Assembly (NCBI GenBank): GCA_023014485.1
Contig: JAJOZX010005778.1
Coordinates: forward strand, 1 to 64,000
Length of the DNA stretch: 64,000 nt
DNA from: Bathynomus jamesi
Taxonomy: Eukaryota; Arthropoda; Malacostraca; Isopoda; Cirolanidae
Direction: 5' to 3'
Shown here: one piece after another, positions 9,563 through 21,189 of the stretch
Layout: the number at the start of each line of letters is the position of its first letter
How positions within the stretch are numbered: position 1 is the stretch's first letter
Notes under the pieces: model-generated
What the model was told of the DNA's origin: nothing
Database searches by the model: none
Seen by the model: the letters and a program-made list of their open reading frames with translations, nothing else
Program-made: the position numbers and the translations under genes

Positions 9563-11854
9563 TAGGGTGGGTCATACTATGCATTTTTTTTAAATCAATG
9601 GAGAGGGGTGTTCAAATGACATATTTTGGTGTATAGAACACAATTCTGAAGAAAATATTTAATTCTGATAACCCTAACCTACATCATTTTGCAGTTGATT
9701 ATTATTAAATTGTTGATTATTTTACTATTGTAGTTACCCCAGAATGTCTTCTCACGTTATCTCTCATAGAGCATTGTTCTAACTAATTCATATAAACACA
9801 TATAATGTAATTCATATAATAATAATAATATTTAAATACTCAAATAAAAAAGTGTGCCATTCCACTTAATTGTAATTATCATACAGTTTGGTATATGGAA
9901 TATTTTGACGGTTTTCTGGCGCGCATAAGGCCATTTTCTGAGCCACCTTTCTCAGAGGCTAGAATGTAACGTTTCAGAACATTCTAAAACGTTTTGTGAA
10001 ATATTTGAAGTGACTCATGATTTATGAAGCTATTTTACCACCTCGGCTTGCAGTGAGGGGATAGATTTAGTGATTATCTTCTGATATTTTTTTTTTACTG
10101 TTCACATGTGAGTATTATTCTGTTATATTTTAGAAAAAGCTATTTCTACGCATATGATAGATACATTGGGCAAAATTTAATTAACAACTTTGATTTGAGC
10201 TAAAATTAGGTGGTTCATTTTTAGTACAACTGAGCAGTATGAGGCCTATTTCAATGTTCTAAAGAATATTTTAGGATGTGTTTCTTTAGTTTTTTTAGAG
10301 TACATGAACAAATTATTTGCATTACAGACAACAGATAAATTAGCATTTTATAACATTTTGAAACCAAAAAAGCATAATGTGTTTAGCATTTGCAGATAAA
10401 TTTGTTCTTGCCCATTTCAGCTCTTTTTTTAATCAAGAATTTTGCGCTGAAAAGAGTTAATACCTGTCTGTAGTGGATACTTAACTGTGGAGCTGCACCT
10501 GGGGAGAAAGCTGGTCTGGTTGGTGTGCAACCTGCACACTGTTGAACTTCCCCTGCGCCATCTCATTGTTGACCTTGATGGCCCTACTCTGTCAGACAAA
10601 AAATTATCCGGGCCAATAGGAAAGCTCCTTGATTCTGCTACAAACTTTGATATCAATCCAAACTTCACCCGAATCTCTGTTGGCCCTCCACTGATCAAGC
10701 TTCCTGACAAGGTCATTCAAGATCTCTCAACTGATCAATACTATGGCTATAAAATTGTCTGTGCAGTCAGGGATGGAGTACTTCCTGCAGGGCTGGCTCT
10801 GTTAGAGATAGGATCAGTAAACCACAGCCGCTGGCTCACCACAGCGAACAGACTTCTCAGGCTCTGGGTGTCAAAGCACGGACTTAAAGGAAAGAACCTG
10901 AAGATTCTGCAATTCATTGTGGAATTCATCATTGGAGTGTATTACCCATGTTGGTTCAACGTGAAGGTCAAGCACTCCTGGATCGAAGGGCCTAGGCACA
11001 TCCTCTTTCAGCTGGACTGCCTCAAGTCCCAGAGAAAGGAGGTGCTGGATATTGTGATGCCAACTGTGAGAAGATCTGCTTGGTATGCCCACAGTGAAGT
11101 CATCCTCCAAACACTACTCTGCTCTGAGGATCAGAAGAAGAGGATTGAAGGGGTGGAGAGAATCCTGGCCATCAGGGGAGAGGGGGACCCGGACACTCAG
11201 CTGGGGGACTCCTCTGTTAGGAGCAGAAGGACACCTGACATCAATTGTGATGCTTCCAGCATCGGTGACTTGATCAGCTGGTCAGAAGGTGTGTCAGAGC
11301 CACCTCTCACCTGCTCTCTAAGCACCTCAGAGGTGAAAAACTTCATCAACACCCCCAAGGAGGTGCGCAACTGGCCTTGCCACACACAAAGCATTGAGAG
11401 GGTTGTTAAAATGGTGACTGAGGCTTCTGCTAAGTACTTCTCACAGGAAAAGAGGGATGGACGGATCAGGGCTCAGGAGACCAGCAGGAAGCTGATGTCC
11501 AAATCTGAGTCAAAGCAGGATTTGTGCAACCTGGCAAAGTTCAAGATGTCAGGAGAATGATCTTTGTAATTATATCCAGTGATATACATGCAGTTCACCT
11601 ATTAATAAATATATGTAAAGTTGATTTGGCCTTGTCAATATAAATGATTTACCTTATATCTTTTAATATATTATAAAGGGGTTCAAAAGGGTAAAATTGG
11701 CAATTTAGAAATACAAAATGATGTAGGTTAGAGTTATCCTATCCAAAAATGAAGCTCATATTTGAATTCCCCATGTAAAAACACATAATTTAGACACCCT
11801 TGATGGTAGGATTTCCTTCAGATTCATGTTGTCACCTGAGTACGACCCGCCCTA
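9563..11854 (+). mobile_element. transposon A1 (lineage A, hAT-like), inserted in polB
   Basis: The left end TAGGGTGGGTCATACTA pairs with the right end GAGTACGACCCGCCCTA. Further inside, AACCCTAACCTACATCATTTTG (about 9668) pairs with its complement near 11716. ATGCAATA occurs at 9550-9557 and 11855-11862, an 8-bp target duplication; five extra bases (CTCAG) lie between the left copy and the TAGGG terminus. Removing 9558-11862 restores polB continuity. About 900 bases at the left inside the element (9563-10486) hold no recognisable code, so the transposase N-terminal half is deleted. Confidence 0.75.
10487..11560 (+). CDS. lineage A transposase, C-terminal half (A1)
   Basis: A 357-aa open frame with the lineage A signatures in order: CNLHTVELPLRHL (CxxH motif near residue 14), GPIGKLLD, DLSTDQYYGYKI, NHSRWLTTANRLLRL, SWIEGPRHILFQLD, WPCHTQSIERVVKMVTEAS (putative catalytic Glu in the ER pair) and a final SKSESKQDL. 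The N-terminal module and the first two catalytic Asp residues are missing; compare 27093-29383. The listed Met is simply the first in a truncated frame. The frame is open for over a kilobase, so the copy is relatively young. Confidence 0.7.
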   Translation: MELHLGRKLVWLVCNLHTVELPLRHLIVDLDGPTLSDKKLSGPIGKLLDSATNFDINPNFTRISVGPPLIKLPDKVIQDLSTDQYYGYKIVCAVRDGVLPAGLALLEIGSVNHSRWLTTANRLLRLWVSKHGLKGKNLKILQFIVEFIIGVYYPCWFNVKVKHSWIEGPRHILFQLDCLKSQRKEVLDIVMPTVRRSAWYAHSEVILQTLLCSEDQKKRIEGVERILAIRGEGDPDTQLGDSSVRSRRTPDINCDASSIGDLISWSEGVSEPPLTCSLSTSEVKNFINTPKEVRNWPCHTQSIERVVKMVTEASAKYFSQEKRDGRIRAQETSRKLMSKSESKQDLCNLAKFKMSGE

Positions 11855-14619
11855 ATGCAATAGACCCCAAAGTTTGATGCGGGCGTAGGCTGTTGTGAAG
11901 CTGCCTACAGGAATGTTTGTAACCCGTGATGTATCTTTTTCCAATTCAGTGTTGTTGCACTTTATTATGTAAGTATTACCTACATTCAGAATCTCCATGA
12001 CTTCTTTATCGGGTGCGTTGGCGTAATCCCAGACTTCACTCTAACTTTGCGCCAAATGAACAATGCCTTTGCCGGTATTCTGCGCAAACTTTCCCCAAAG
12101 GCTTTGTCAGGATTCTTTGCAATTTGGGCACGATCAAGTTGTATACCCTCGTGGTCGCGGTAACGTTGAATATAGGCAGACTTTTCATCTTCGGTATCAA
12201 CTCCTCGCGGATACCCTGATGCCTCGACCTTATCCTTCAAAAATGCGTTTATATACGGTGTGAAAAGGTTGGGTAGCTTTCCAAACCTCCCCACCTCATG
12301 TATCTTCAGTATTCTATACCCATGGCGTACGGCTAGGGCCAGCTCAGGACTTGTATATACGCCTCTGATCCTTCGCTGGTGGGGTGTATGGTCACAATCA
12401 CCGTTATTCTCTTCCGCGCACTTCACGCACAGGGGAAACATGAGCTTGTGGTCGATAACGACGGGTAAGATCGGTATCCATAAATCGTTAGGGGGGAGCA
12501 CGTCTAAGAAAGAGAGTTCAAAGTAGCGACCATTCAAATTTCTGGAAAACTCGGCGATGGAGGGTAGACTAGGTCCCACCAGTTTCTCATGCGCGCCCAC
12601 GGGGTACGGGTTGTTCTTCATCACGTAGGGGTATAAAGAACAGAAAACGTAGTAGTGGAGCTTCACACCCTCCGTAGGTGGAAAGTATAGCTTGAAGGGG
12701 TTTGTACGCCCACCGAACAAGCTATCACCGCATTTGAGAGGTTCCAGTACCATTGAACGCTTGATCGTGTTTATTTCCTCACGGTACGCCCCGTCTGTCT
12801 CCATCCGTGCGTCATATTCATGCTCCCACAAGATTTTGTGAGTAAACTGAGAGCCTATAAGTTGATCGCGGGTGCGGGTCCATGCAAGACAGTCAGCAGG
12901 AGATCTACCGTGGATATCTCCGGCGATTCCGCAGTCAGGACGGGGACATCCATGCCACCAGCATCCGTTGAAGGAGTACACAGTCTTCACACCAGTGACA
13001 CGGTTTTCACTTAGCCCACCAACCCATAAAACACGACCAGTAATCTTAATGGGTACTTCACCCGTGTTGCGAGCGTGCTTTATTATACACCTGTCTGTTG
13101 CTGTAGGTGTATGAGCCAGTAAATAGCCTTGTGACCATAACTGCGGAGGTAGTTTCTGTGAATAATGGCTAAGGTGTCTTTAGGCATGAAGTTATTCTTG
13201 AACACCATAAAACATAATGACGCGATGGTGGTAGCGACATACAGCGGATCGCATTTGAAACGGCCTATGTACATCCTCCTAAAGGCCTGGAAACATACTC
13301 TAAGCACTCGTACATCATTCACGCAATAGCGCTCACATTCATCAGCTATATTATAAGGATTACGTTCATTAAAACTGTTGTAGTATCGATCAAAGTCTTC
13401 ACGTTCATCTGCACTCATACAATCATAGTTAAAATAATGTTTGGGTGGAGGTACGCCTACGTAGTTTAAAGTCTCGCTAGTGAGGAATGTGTAAGGGAAG
13501 TATCCTTTTGAAACCAGCTGCTACCCCCATCACCTTGGGTAGCTTTGCTAATTTACAAGGTGTGAATAGTAAAGTGTCTTTAAATTGTACATTACCTCTT
13601 ATTTGCATCTGTATTAATTTGTTGCCTCTTTTCAATGGATCACCTGTAAATATCTCAGACGACTCGTGCTCAAGCAACTCCTTATAAAGGAAATGCGTAT
13701 CAAACTTTGCCCCGTTATGGGCGAGAATATACACAGTAATTTTTTTGAACTTGTCGGCTAACTTGACAATATAGGACACAAATAGTTTCACAGGACTATC
13801 GTGGACATTCGTTTTAAAAACGTTTGTCCGTTTACCACATTTGGGGCACTCATCACACTCGATCTCCATACACTCGTCACAGATAGTTTGGCTCACAAGT
13901 AAATGTGGAATTACCTCTTTGGTTTTAGAATTCGTGTATATTTCTATATCGTACTATACAGTTATACAAGGCTTGTTTTTAGGCTTGGAGTCTTTCATAT
14001 AACATACATGCTTTACTCCATCAGTCTTATATTCCTCCTGACATGTAGGACAGTGAATTGCGTCACATTTGTGCTTGAACTCCCCGCTACCATTCAAGGT
14101 GTGAAACATACCACATTCACAGATTCTCATTTTCCTGCACGTGCCAATTGAATTATGGAGCTCAAAACAGCTATTATTGAAAAATGTGCGTCTACACACA
14201 TTGCAATCCCGCTTCTCAGCCTCAACTACACGGCTTTCACATTTGTAGCTTTTACACTGCTCACATACCATGTGGCAATCTTTACTGTACAATGTTTCAC
14301 TATATCATCCGTCCGCAAACTCGAGACATCCCTTACACAAATCATGATGTCGTCCATATTTTCGACTTTTGTCATAACTCGCGTAAAGGCCCCTTATATT
14401 ACGGATGGGGAGATACGTTGTACCTAACAGCCCTAAAATAAGTAGGGGTCTTATACGATCTCTCACACTGCTTTTAAAAACATACACAATCCTACGACGA
14501 TCATCCAGTCCAAATACCACTATACGGGCATTCATTTTCTGTTTTACGCTTCTCAGCTCTTCCGGACCCATATTACAGTCAAATTCAAGTTCACAGTCTA
14601 CAGCTAGTTTACGCGCACG

Positions 14620-14671
14620 CTCCACGAATATATTTGCAAATGAACCTGAAACCGTGTATATTCCAGAATGA
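14620..14671 (+). pseudogene. Polinton ATPase, last 17 codons only (left arm)
   Basis: The plus strand here encodes TNIFANEPETVYIPE and a TGA stop, the same C-terminus as the ATPase at 14981-15442. It is joined directly to the polB 5' end running the other way, so the left arm has lost the rest of the ATPase and the intergenic promoter. The TGA overlaps the ATG of the next small gene (ATGA). Confidence 0.7.
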
Positions 14672-14775
14672 CGAATAGGCTAAAGAAATACCGCGAATTA
14701 ATAAAAATCTATCAACGATTGCCTCGAGCATTGCAGCAGATGTTTGTTAAAAATATCGACTCTGACTTTTATGGG
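14668..14775 (+). pseudogene. start of Polinton small basic gene (left arm), cut at the palindrome centre
   Basis: Reads MTNRLKKYRELIKIYQRLP and QQMFVKNIDSDF, then runs into the loop of the inverted repeat. The same gene is at 14984-14780 (minus) and in the second Polinton at 50020-50250, where the remainder is rich in Lys and Arg (RLRRYKNIIRALVRKN). Confidence 0.55.
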
Positions 14776-14779
14776 CGAG

Positions 14780-14984
14780 CGTCCATATTGTTCTTGTAAC
14801 AACGTAAGCGAGCCTTCTGAGAGGATTTCATTGGAACATTACATTTTATAACATTAAGGCAGATTTCTCAGATGCACTTTAAAAAGTCAGAGTCGATATT
14901 TTTGACAAACATGTGCTGCAATGCTTGAGGCAATCGTTGATAGATTTTTATTAATTCGTGGTATTTCTTTAGCCTATTCGTCAT
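14780..14984 (-). pseudogene. Polinton small basic gene, right-arm copy, stop codon inside
   Basis: Starts at 14984 overlapping the ATPase stop (ATGA), reads through the NIDSDFLKCI block, a stop, then EICLNVIKCNV and SQKARLRCYKN. It lacks the basic tail seen in the second Polinton. In Polintons a small Lys/Arg-rich protein with an ALNV/CLNV core commonly follows the ATPase; its role is not known to me. Confidence 0.55.
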
Positions 14985-15490
14985 TCTGGAATATACACGG
15001 TTTCAGGTTCGTTTGGAAATATATTCGTTCTTAGAAGCACCCTAAACGTGTTTCGCGGGTGAAGGTCACAAAGCAAATATCCATAACGTTGCTTTGTGAC
15101 CGCTTTATAAACCTCCAAATACTCCTTACGCTGACTCGGGAACATTTGACTGGCTGATATCCCAATTTGTGACACATCTCTACGTTGCGCGAATAAGACT
15201 AGATATTGCGTATTCAACGACACATCGGGCATGTATCTATTTTTGAAAAATAGATTCTGATTGATGAAGAACACGCTTATGTTAAGGTGGTGGGAGAATA
15301 CTGTAAATGTCTCGGCAAACGTTTTGTCCATCTCCAACATGAGGTCGTCAATTACGATGACTGTATGTTCATTTCCCTTTAGTGAATTAACGTCATAGAT
15401 CCCCTTGTGGAACAATACATCATCTTGGTACTCGTTGAACACTGATTGGTATGTCGAATATCACCATATAACTTTATGCACAAATTTTGA
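14981..15490 (-). pseudogene. Polinton genome-packaging ATPase, P-loop missing (right arm)
   Basis: The open frame from 15442 (153 aa) carries the Walker B region VIVIDDLMLEMDKTF and an Asn/Gln-rich block (FFINQNLFFKN) typical of FtsK/A32-like packaging ATPases. The N-terminal Walker A region, present in the second Polinton as GPAGCGKT, is deleted. The frame enters at about 15490 and polB begins almost at once on the opposite strand, so the divergent promoter has been lost too. It cannot encode a working ATPase. Confidence 0.75.
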
Positions 15491-18400
15491 GACTATGAAC
15501 TTGAATTTGACTGTAATATGGGTCCTGAAGAGCTGACAAGGGTAGAACAGAAAATGAATGCCCGTATAGTGGTATTTGGACTGGATGATCGTCGTAAGAC
15601 TGTGTATGTTTTTAAAAGCAGTGTGAGAGATCGTATAAGACCCCTACTTATTTTAGGACTGTCAGGTACCACGTATCTCCCCATCCGTAATATAAGATGC
15701 CTTTACACGAGTTATGACAAAAGTCGAAAATATGGACGACATCATGATTGTGTAAGGGATGTCTCGAGTTTGCGGATGATATAGTGAAACATTGTACAGT
15801 AAAGATTGCCACATGGTATGTGAGCAGTGTAAAAGCTACAAATGTGAAAGCCGTGTAGTTGAGGCTGAGAAGCGGGATTGTAATGTGTGTAGACGCACAT
15901 TTTTCACTAATAGCTGTTTTGAGCTCCATAATTCAATTGGCACGTGCAGGAAAATGAGAATCTGTGAATGTGGTATGTTTCACACCTTGAATGGTAGCGG
16001 GGAGTTCAAGCACAAATTTGACGCAATTCACTGTCCTACATGCCAGGAGGAATATAAGGCTGATGGAGTAAAGCATGTATGTTATATGAAAGACTCCAAG
16101 CCTAAAAACAAGCCTTGTATAACTGTATACTACGATATAGAAACATACACGAATGCTGAAACCAAAGAGGTAATTCCACATTTACTTGTGAGCCAAACTA
16201 TCTGTGATGAGTGTATGGAGATCGAGTGTGATGAGTGCCCCAAATGTGGTAAACGGACCAACGTTTTTAAAACGAATGTCCACGATAGTCCTGTGAAACT
16301 ATTTGTGTCCTATATTGTCAAGTTAGCCGACAAGTTCAAAAAAATGATTGTGTATATTCTCGCCCATAACGGGGCAAAGTTTGACACGCAGTTCCTTTAT
16401 AAGGAGTTGCTTGAGCACGAGTCATCTGAGATATTTACAGGTGATCCATTGAAAAGAGGCAACAAATTAATACAGATGCAAATAAGAAGTAATGTACAAT
16501 TTAAAGACACTTTATTTTTCACACCTTGTAAATTAGGAAAGCTACCCAAGGTGATGGGGGTAGCAGCTGAAGTTTCAAAAGGATACTTCCCTTTCACATT
16601 CCTCACTAGCGAGACTTTAAACTACGTAGCCTACCTCCACCCAAACATTATTTTAACTATGATTGTATGAGTGCAGATGAACGTGAAGACTTTGATCGAT
16701 ACTACAACAGTTTTAATGACCGTAATCCTTATAATATAGCTAGTGAATGTGAGCGCTATTGCGTGAATGATGTGCGAGTGCTTAGAGTATGTTTCCAGGC
16801 CTTTAGAAGGATGAACATGGTCCGTTTCAAATGTGATCCGCTGCAAGTCGCTACCACCATCGCGTCATTATGTTTTATGGTGTTCAAGAATAACTTCATG
16901 CCAAAAGACACCTTAGCCATTATTCACAGAAACTACCTCCGCAGTTATGTCCACAAGGCTATTTACTGGCTCATACACCTACGGCAACAGACAGGTGTAT
17001 AATAAAGCACGCCCGCAACACGGGAGAAGTACCCATTTAGATTAATGGTCGTCCTGAGTGCGGAATCGCCGGGGATATCCACGGTAGATCTCCTGCCGAC
17101 TGTCTTGCATGGACCCGCACCCGCGATCAACTTATAGGCTCTCAGTTCACTCACAAAATCTTGTGGGAGCATGAATATGACGCACGAATGGAGACAGACA
17201 GAGCGTACCGTGAGGAAATAAACACCATCAAGCGTTCAATGGTACTGAAACCTATCAAATGCGGTGATAGCTTGTTCGGTGGGCGTACAAACCCCTTCAA
17301 GCTATACTTTCCACCTACGGAGGGTATGAAGCTCCACTACTACGATTTCTGTTATTTATACCCCTACGTGATGAAGAACAACCCGTACCCCGTGGGCGCG
17401 CATGAAAAACTGGTGGGACCTAGTCTACCCTCCATCGCTGAGTTTTCAAGAAATTTGAATGATCGCTACTTTGGACTCTCTTTCGTAGACGTGCTCCCCC
17501 CTAACGATTTATGGATGCCGATCTTACCCGTCGTTATCGACCACAAACTCATGTTTCCTCTGTGCGTGAAGTGCGCGGAAGAGAATAACGGTGATTGTGA
17601 CCATACACCCCACCAGCGTAAGATTAGAGGCGTATATACAAGTCCTGAGCTGGCCCTAGCCGTACGCCATGGGTATAGAATACTGAAGATACATGAGGTG
17701 GGGAGGTTTGGAAAGCTACCCAACCTTTTCACACCGTATATAAACGCATTTTTGAAGGATAAGGTCGAGGCATCAGGGTATCCGCGAGGAGTTGATACCG
17801 AAGATGAAAAGTCTGCCTATATTCAACGTTACCGCGACCACGAGGGTATACAACTTGATCGTACCCAAATTGCAAAGAATCCTGGCAAGCAAATTAGTGC
17901 AAAATTGTGCCTAAACAGCCTTTGGCGAAAGTTTGCGAAGTATACCGGCAAAGGCATTATTCATTTGGCGTAAAGTTAGAGTGAAGTCTGGGATTACGCC
18001 AACGCACCCGATAAAGAAGTCATGGAGATTCTGAATGTAGGTAATACTTACATAATAAAGTGCAACAACACTGAATTGGCCACAGATACATCACGGGTTA
18101 TAGACATTCCTGTAGCCAACTTCACAACAGTCTACGCCCGCAACAAACTTTCGGGTCGATTGCATTCTCTTGGGCGGAGAGTATTGTATGCCGACACAGA
18201 TGGCGTGATATTCACAGCGAGGAGTGGTGAATACATGCCTGCTATTGGGGAGTTCCTCGGCGAGCTCACTGATGAGATCAAGGATGAGTAAGGAGACATC
18301 GCATACGCCGACCCTTTTTTCTCAACAGGACCTAAAACTTATGGGGTGCGGGTGAGTGTGGGTGAGAATATGAAATATATCGTGAAGGCAAAGGGCATCA

Positions 18401-18645
18401 CGCTTAACCAAGCGAATCGGCGGGTCGTCAACTTTGATTCGCTGAAGGAGTTAGTGTGCTTGGAAGCTGATGATGGTGATCGACCGCCCCAACTCTCTGT
18501 AGGCAACCACAATTTTCGGACGCAGAAGTGCCTGGCACCTATGACACCGTGCCCTTTGGATACCACAATCTTTGATATGTCTATTGCTAACTTATTTATT
18601 ACACGTATTTGTAACTATATGTACATCCTGATTATTTCGTTTATT
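15490..18645 (+). pseudogene. polB: Polinton protein-primed DNA polymerase B, right-arm copy
   Basis: Frames at 15518-15784, 15792-16670, 16667-17002, 17161-17973, 18022-18291 and 18346-18570 add up to a polymerase lacking its N-terminus. Visible motifs: zinc-finger block CEQC...CNVC...CPTC, exonuclease I YYDIETYT, exonuclease II HNGAKFDTQF, exonuclease III CVNDVRVL, motif A YDFCYLYP (usual Ser is Tyr), motif B-like NSLWRKF, and motif C ADTDGVIF (usual DTDS). The C-terminus is truncated by a small deletion after HNFRTQK. Frame breaks and motif changes differ from those in the left arm. Confidence 0.85.
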
Positions 18646-18834
18646 AAATAAATCGTGTTTCAACTTGCGTTTCACTTTGCGTGTGTGCGTTTGTACAGTA
18701 AAAGTTAAGCCCCGCCCACTGTAAGACCGGCGACGTGAATCACGCCGCAACCTGAGCAGACATCTACCCTTCCGTACTAAGTTGACCTCTGTATACCCTT
18801 CAGCTCAGACGTGTATTCTCTCGCATAGAAGGAA

Positions 18835-19350
18835 ATGGCCACCTTTAATATCGAGTGTTCAACATTTATGAAGTGGTATTCAGCAAAGTGCGTAGATGTA
18901 GTGATACTGAAAAACTCCCTATCCCCACCTCCTTTGACTCTTTTAAGGCTGCATTGAATCGTGCGAAGGGTCAGGCTATTCAAATACTCTACGGATATTA
19001 TAGCGAGGGGATTGTAGGATTTCTCAGTACAGACAATGTACTGAAGTATGTTATAGAAATAAGCTTTATAAAGGCTCACGTGTTGTGATAAACGGTATTA
19101 TATCATGCTACACCACGTCGATTACTCATACACTACGACTGAAAGTGTGAATCTCGTCATCATGGACAATCTTAAGTATTTTTACCACTACATTAATATA
19201 TATCATGATGAGGTTTGTAGTGAGGTTGTGGCTAAAAGGCTATGTGAGTTTTTAACAGATTTTAGAGATGAGTATCGCCTGTTAAATAAAAAGGATAAAT
19301 ATGAACATATGTTTCTCTCTAATAGTGCCCCGCAATGTGAAGATGTTTAG
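18835..19350 (+). pseudogene. Polinton gene starting MATFN, unknown function, broken (right arm)
   Basis: The frame starts at 18835 and shifts near 18900. About 70 bases in the middle are missing compared with the left arm. It resumes as MLHHVDYSYTTTESVNLVIMDN and runs to 19350. This copy shows the natural C-terminus (LCEFLTDFRDEYRLLNKKDKY), which the left-arm copy has lost. Confidence 0.55.
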
Positions 19351-19370
19351 GAGAGATAAAACGTTGTAAA

Positions 19371-19660
19371 ATGTGTTTAGTTCATGAAGATCCCCCTTTG
19401 CAGAAATGTCTGGTGCGTATTCAGGGGAGTGGGAGTGATAAAACACTAAAACCGAAATTAATTCTTGTACTGGAAAATTTCTCATGACACCTGCCCAATA
19501 TAATAGGATACAACAACTCATGTTGGGTCAGCGCCGCACGCGTTTCATTAGATTATGGCGCGACTCACTCCTCAGGGATCATACGAGTTCGAACAAACCC
19601 ATTCACGTTTCATCAGGGTGAATCACCCGCCCGTCGACCCGATCCTGCCTACCTGCCTGC
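19371..19660 (+). pseudogene. Polinton MCLV-type small gene (right arm), internal stop
   Basis: Begins MCLVHEDPPLQKC at 19371. A stop interrupts it after LVLENFS, then it continues HLPNIIGYNNSCWVSA and toward DPAYLPA. It is homologous to 8208-7912 and 32486-32235. Unknown function. Confidence 0.5.
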
Positions 19661-19743
19661 CTCCTATGGCTCATAGCCTTCTCAGAGCTAGCACCGAGTG
19701 GTTGTGCCATAGTCATCTCGACCCGTGTGAACGTGCGAATACG

Positions 19744-20469
19744 ATGGAACTCCCTTTGAGAAGCATTCTCAACGCCTTGTACGACGTCTCCGTGACGAAG
19801 TCGTTGTGTGTGTTCAGGCGGGAAACCGGCACTATTAACTGTGTGCTTGAAACGATCTGCAGGCATGCAAGCAAACGTAACGTTATTTATTTAAATCTTG
19901 AGGAGATGCATAAAATCTTCGTGGTAGTTGAGAGGTGGGCTGAGGACCGTTATAAAATATCAGCTGCTGTAGGTATAATAAGAGAGGTGATTAGTGACGC
20001 CTCTTCACATACCATTGTTTTTATATTGAGTGTAAATAACACTCAACCATGTATTGATATACGACTGATGTGGAAGAACACAGCTGATAATGACGTTCTT
20101 GTTCCTACACGAAACCGTTTCATCCTCGACAGAATGTTCGAGATCGTCGGGTTCCGTAAGTTGAAGCCTATATTAGATGCACGTGTTACAGACATGGTTT
20201 ATTTTGACACAGTGTTTGAATACGCTTACATCACTCTGCTCGACGGATTTCTTGAATGTAGGAATGAACAGGGGGAGAACGGTCTAGATCTGGATGCATA
20301 TTTAAAAGGTTTAGATTCTTCGAAATATCCTGAGCTTTCGTACAAGGCACTTGAGAGGTTCAGAGCTGAGCTCGCATACACTTTTCACCATGAAGAACTG
20401 TACCTCTATATAGTGGATAGGTGTCGTTACGACTTGGAAGAATATTTCAATTGCCGCTATGTCGAGTGA
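19744..20469 (+). CDS. Polinton gene, 241 aa, unknown function (right arm)
   Basis: Uninterrupted frame from the ATG at 19744 (MELPLRSILNALYDVSVTK) to 20469. It is the same length as its left-arm partner and differs at roughly one residue in eighteen by eye. The open frame extends 63 codons further upstream, but homology with the partner begins at this Met. Its last 11 bases overlap the start of the 117-aa gene. No recognised domain. Confidence 0.7.
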   Translation: MELPLRSILNALYDVSVTKSLCVFRRETGTINCVLETICRHASKRNVIYLNLEEMHKIFVVVERWAEDRYKISAAVGIIREVISDASSHTIVFILSVNNTQPCIDIRLMWKNTADNDVLVPTRNRFILDRMFEIVGFRKLKPILDARVTDMVYFDTVFEYAYITLLDGFLECRNEQGENGLDLDAYLKGLDSSKYPELSYKALERFRAELAYTFHHEELYLYIVDRCRYDLEEYFNCRYVE

Positions 20470-20812
20470 AGAAGAGTTCACGATTGAAAAGTTCGGGACT
20501 TTAAGAAAAAACCCCGATTGGAAAGGCATGATTATAAATTTCTGTTCAATGTAACGCCCCCACGATGACGTTTTTGTGCGTGCTTGTGAATGTGCTCTAG
20601 CTGCGCTTAAAGACAACTTGCCTGCCGAGTGTAAAGTGGGTACAAAAATAGTGTTGAATGATATGAAAGCCATTTATATCGAATATAAACCGCCGTATCA
20701 GTTAAACGGTGAAGTGATGCTTGGAGGGTTTTACCACATCGTGCAGAGTAATGCCGATGTGGATATAGCATCAATCACTGTTGAATTTAGCGTTTTGCGC
20801 CGTAGAATGTAA
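20459..20812 (+). pseudogene. Polinton 117-aa gene, frameshifted (right arm)
   Basis: Starts ATG at 20459 (MSSEEEFTIEKFGTL), loses frame near 20510, and resumes as ACECALAALKDNLPAE to FSVLRRRM at 20812. The partner at 7196-6843 is intact. Confidence 0.65.
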
Positions 20813-20814
20813 AG

Positions 20815-20855
<41 letters not shown>

Positions 20856-21175
20856 CCTGTAATATTTTGCTAATAGTACGTTTTGTACGATTATATATAT
20901 AATTAATATAAATATATATTTTCCTGTACTAATATTTTGCTAATACTATGTTTTGTACAATTATATTTAATTAATATAACTATATTTTTCCTGTACTGAT
21001 ATTTGATAATATAACTTTTGATAATATAACTATATATTTTTCTAATATTTTTGCTAATACTGTGCTTTGTATGATTATATATATATATATATATATATAT
21101 ATTTAATACATAAATATATTTTTCTAATATTTGGTTAATGCTATGCTTTGTATGATTATATATTTTCCGCTCTAT
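20815..21175. repeat. (TA)n and AT-rich tandem repeat, right arm
   Basis: Mirror of 6515-6840: TA runs and units sharing GCTAATACTRTGYTTTGTA. No gene. Confidence 0.7.
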
Positions 21176-21189
21176 TATTTGATCATATA

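Larger units (their letters stand above)
9075..14625 (-). pseudogene. polB: Polinton protein-primed DNA polymerase B, left-arm copy, interrupted
   Basis: This is the replication polymerase of Polintons. Blocks seen from N to C: a Cys-rich zinc-finger region (CEQC, CNVC, CPTC; 14292-13954), exonuclease motif II HNGAKFDTHF (13896-13477), exonuclease III region ERYCVNDVRVL (13418-13083), motif A region (12990-11986) and motif C region (9557-9075). The conserved motif A Asp is Val here (YVFCSLYP), and motif C DTDS reads DADS. There are at least five frame breaks, and transposon A1 sits between motifs B and C. Inactive by several independent lesions. The C-terminus at 9075 reads FGYHNL. Confidence 0.85.
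14630..15020. repeat. centre of the Polinton palindrome: hairpin with about 110-base loop
   Basis: 14641-14770 and 14882-15011 are near-perfect complements (for example AATAAAAATCTATCAACGAT and its partner). The intervening loop, about 14771-14881, is unique to the right arm: on the minus strand it continues the small basic gene past the point where the left arm stops. So the junction is asymmetric, not a blunt mirror. Confidence 0.8.

Noticed and set aside
11986..12990. 334-codon frame as a complete gene
   Set aside because: It is an internal piece of the left-arm polB, with motif A in the middle and frameshifts on both sides.
15493..15684. Minus-strand frame beginning MGRYVVPDSPK
   Set aside because: Shadow of the polB reading frame on the other strand; the same shadow appears at 14405-14671.
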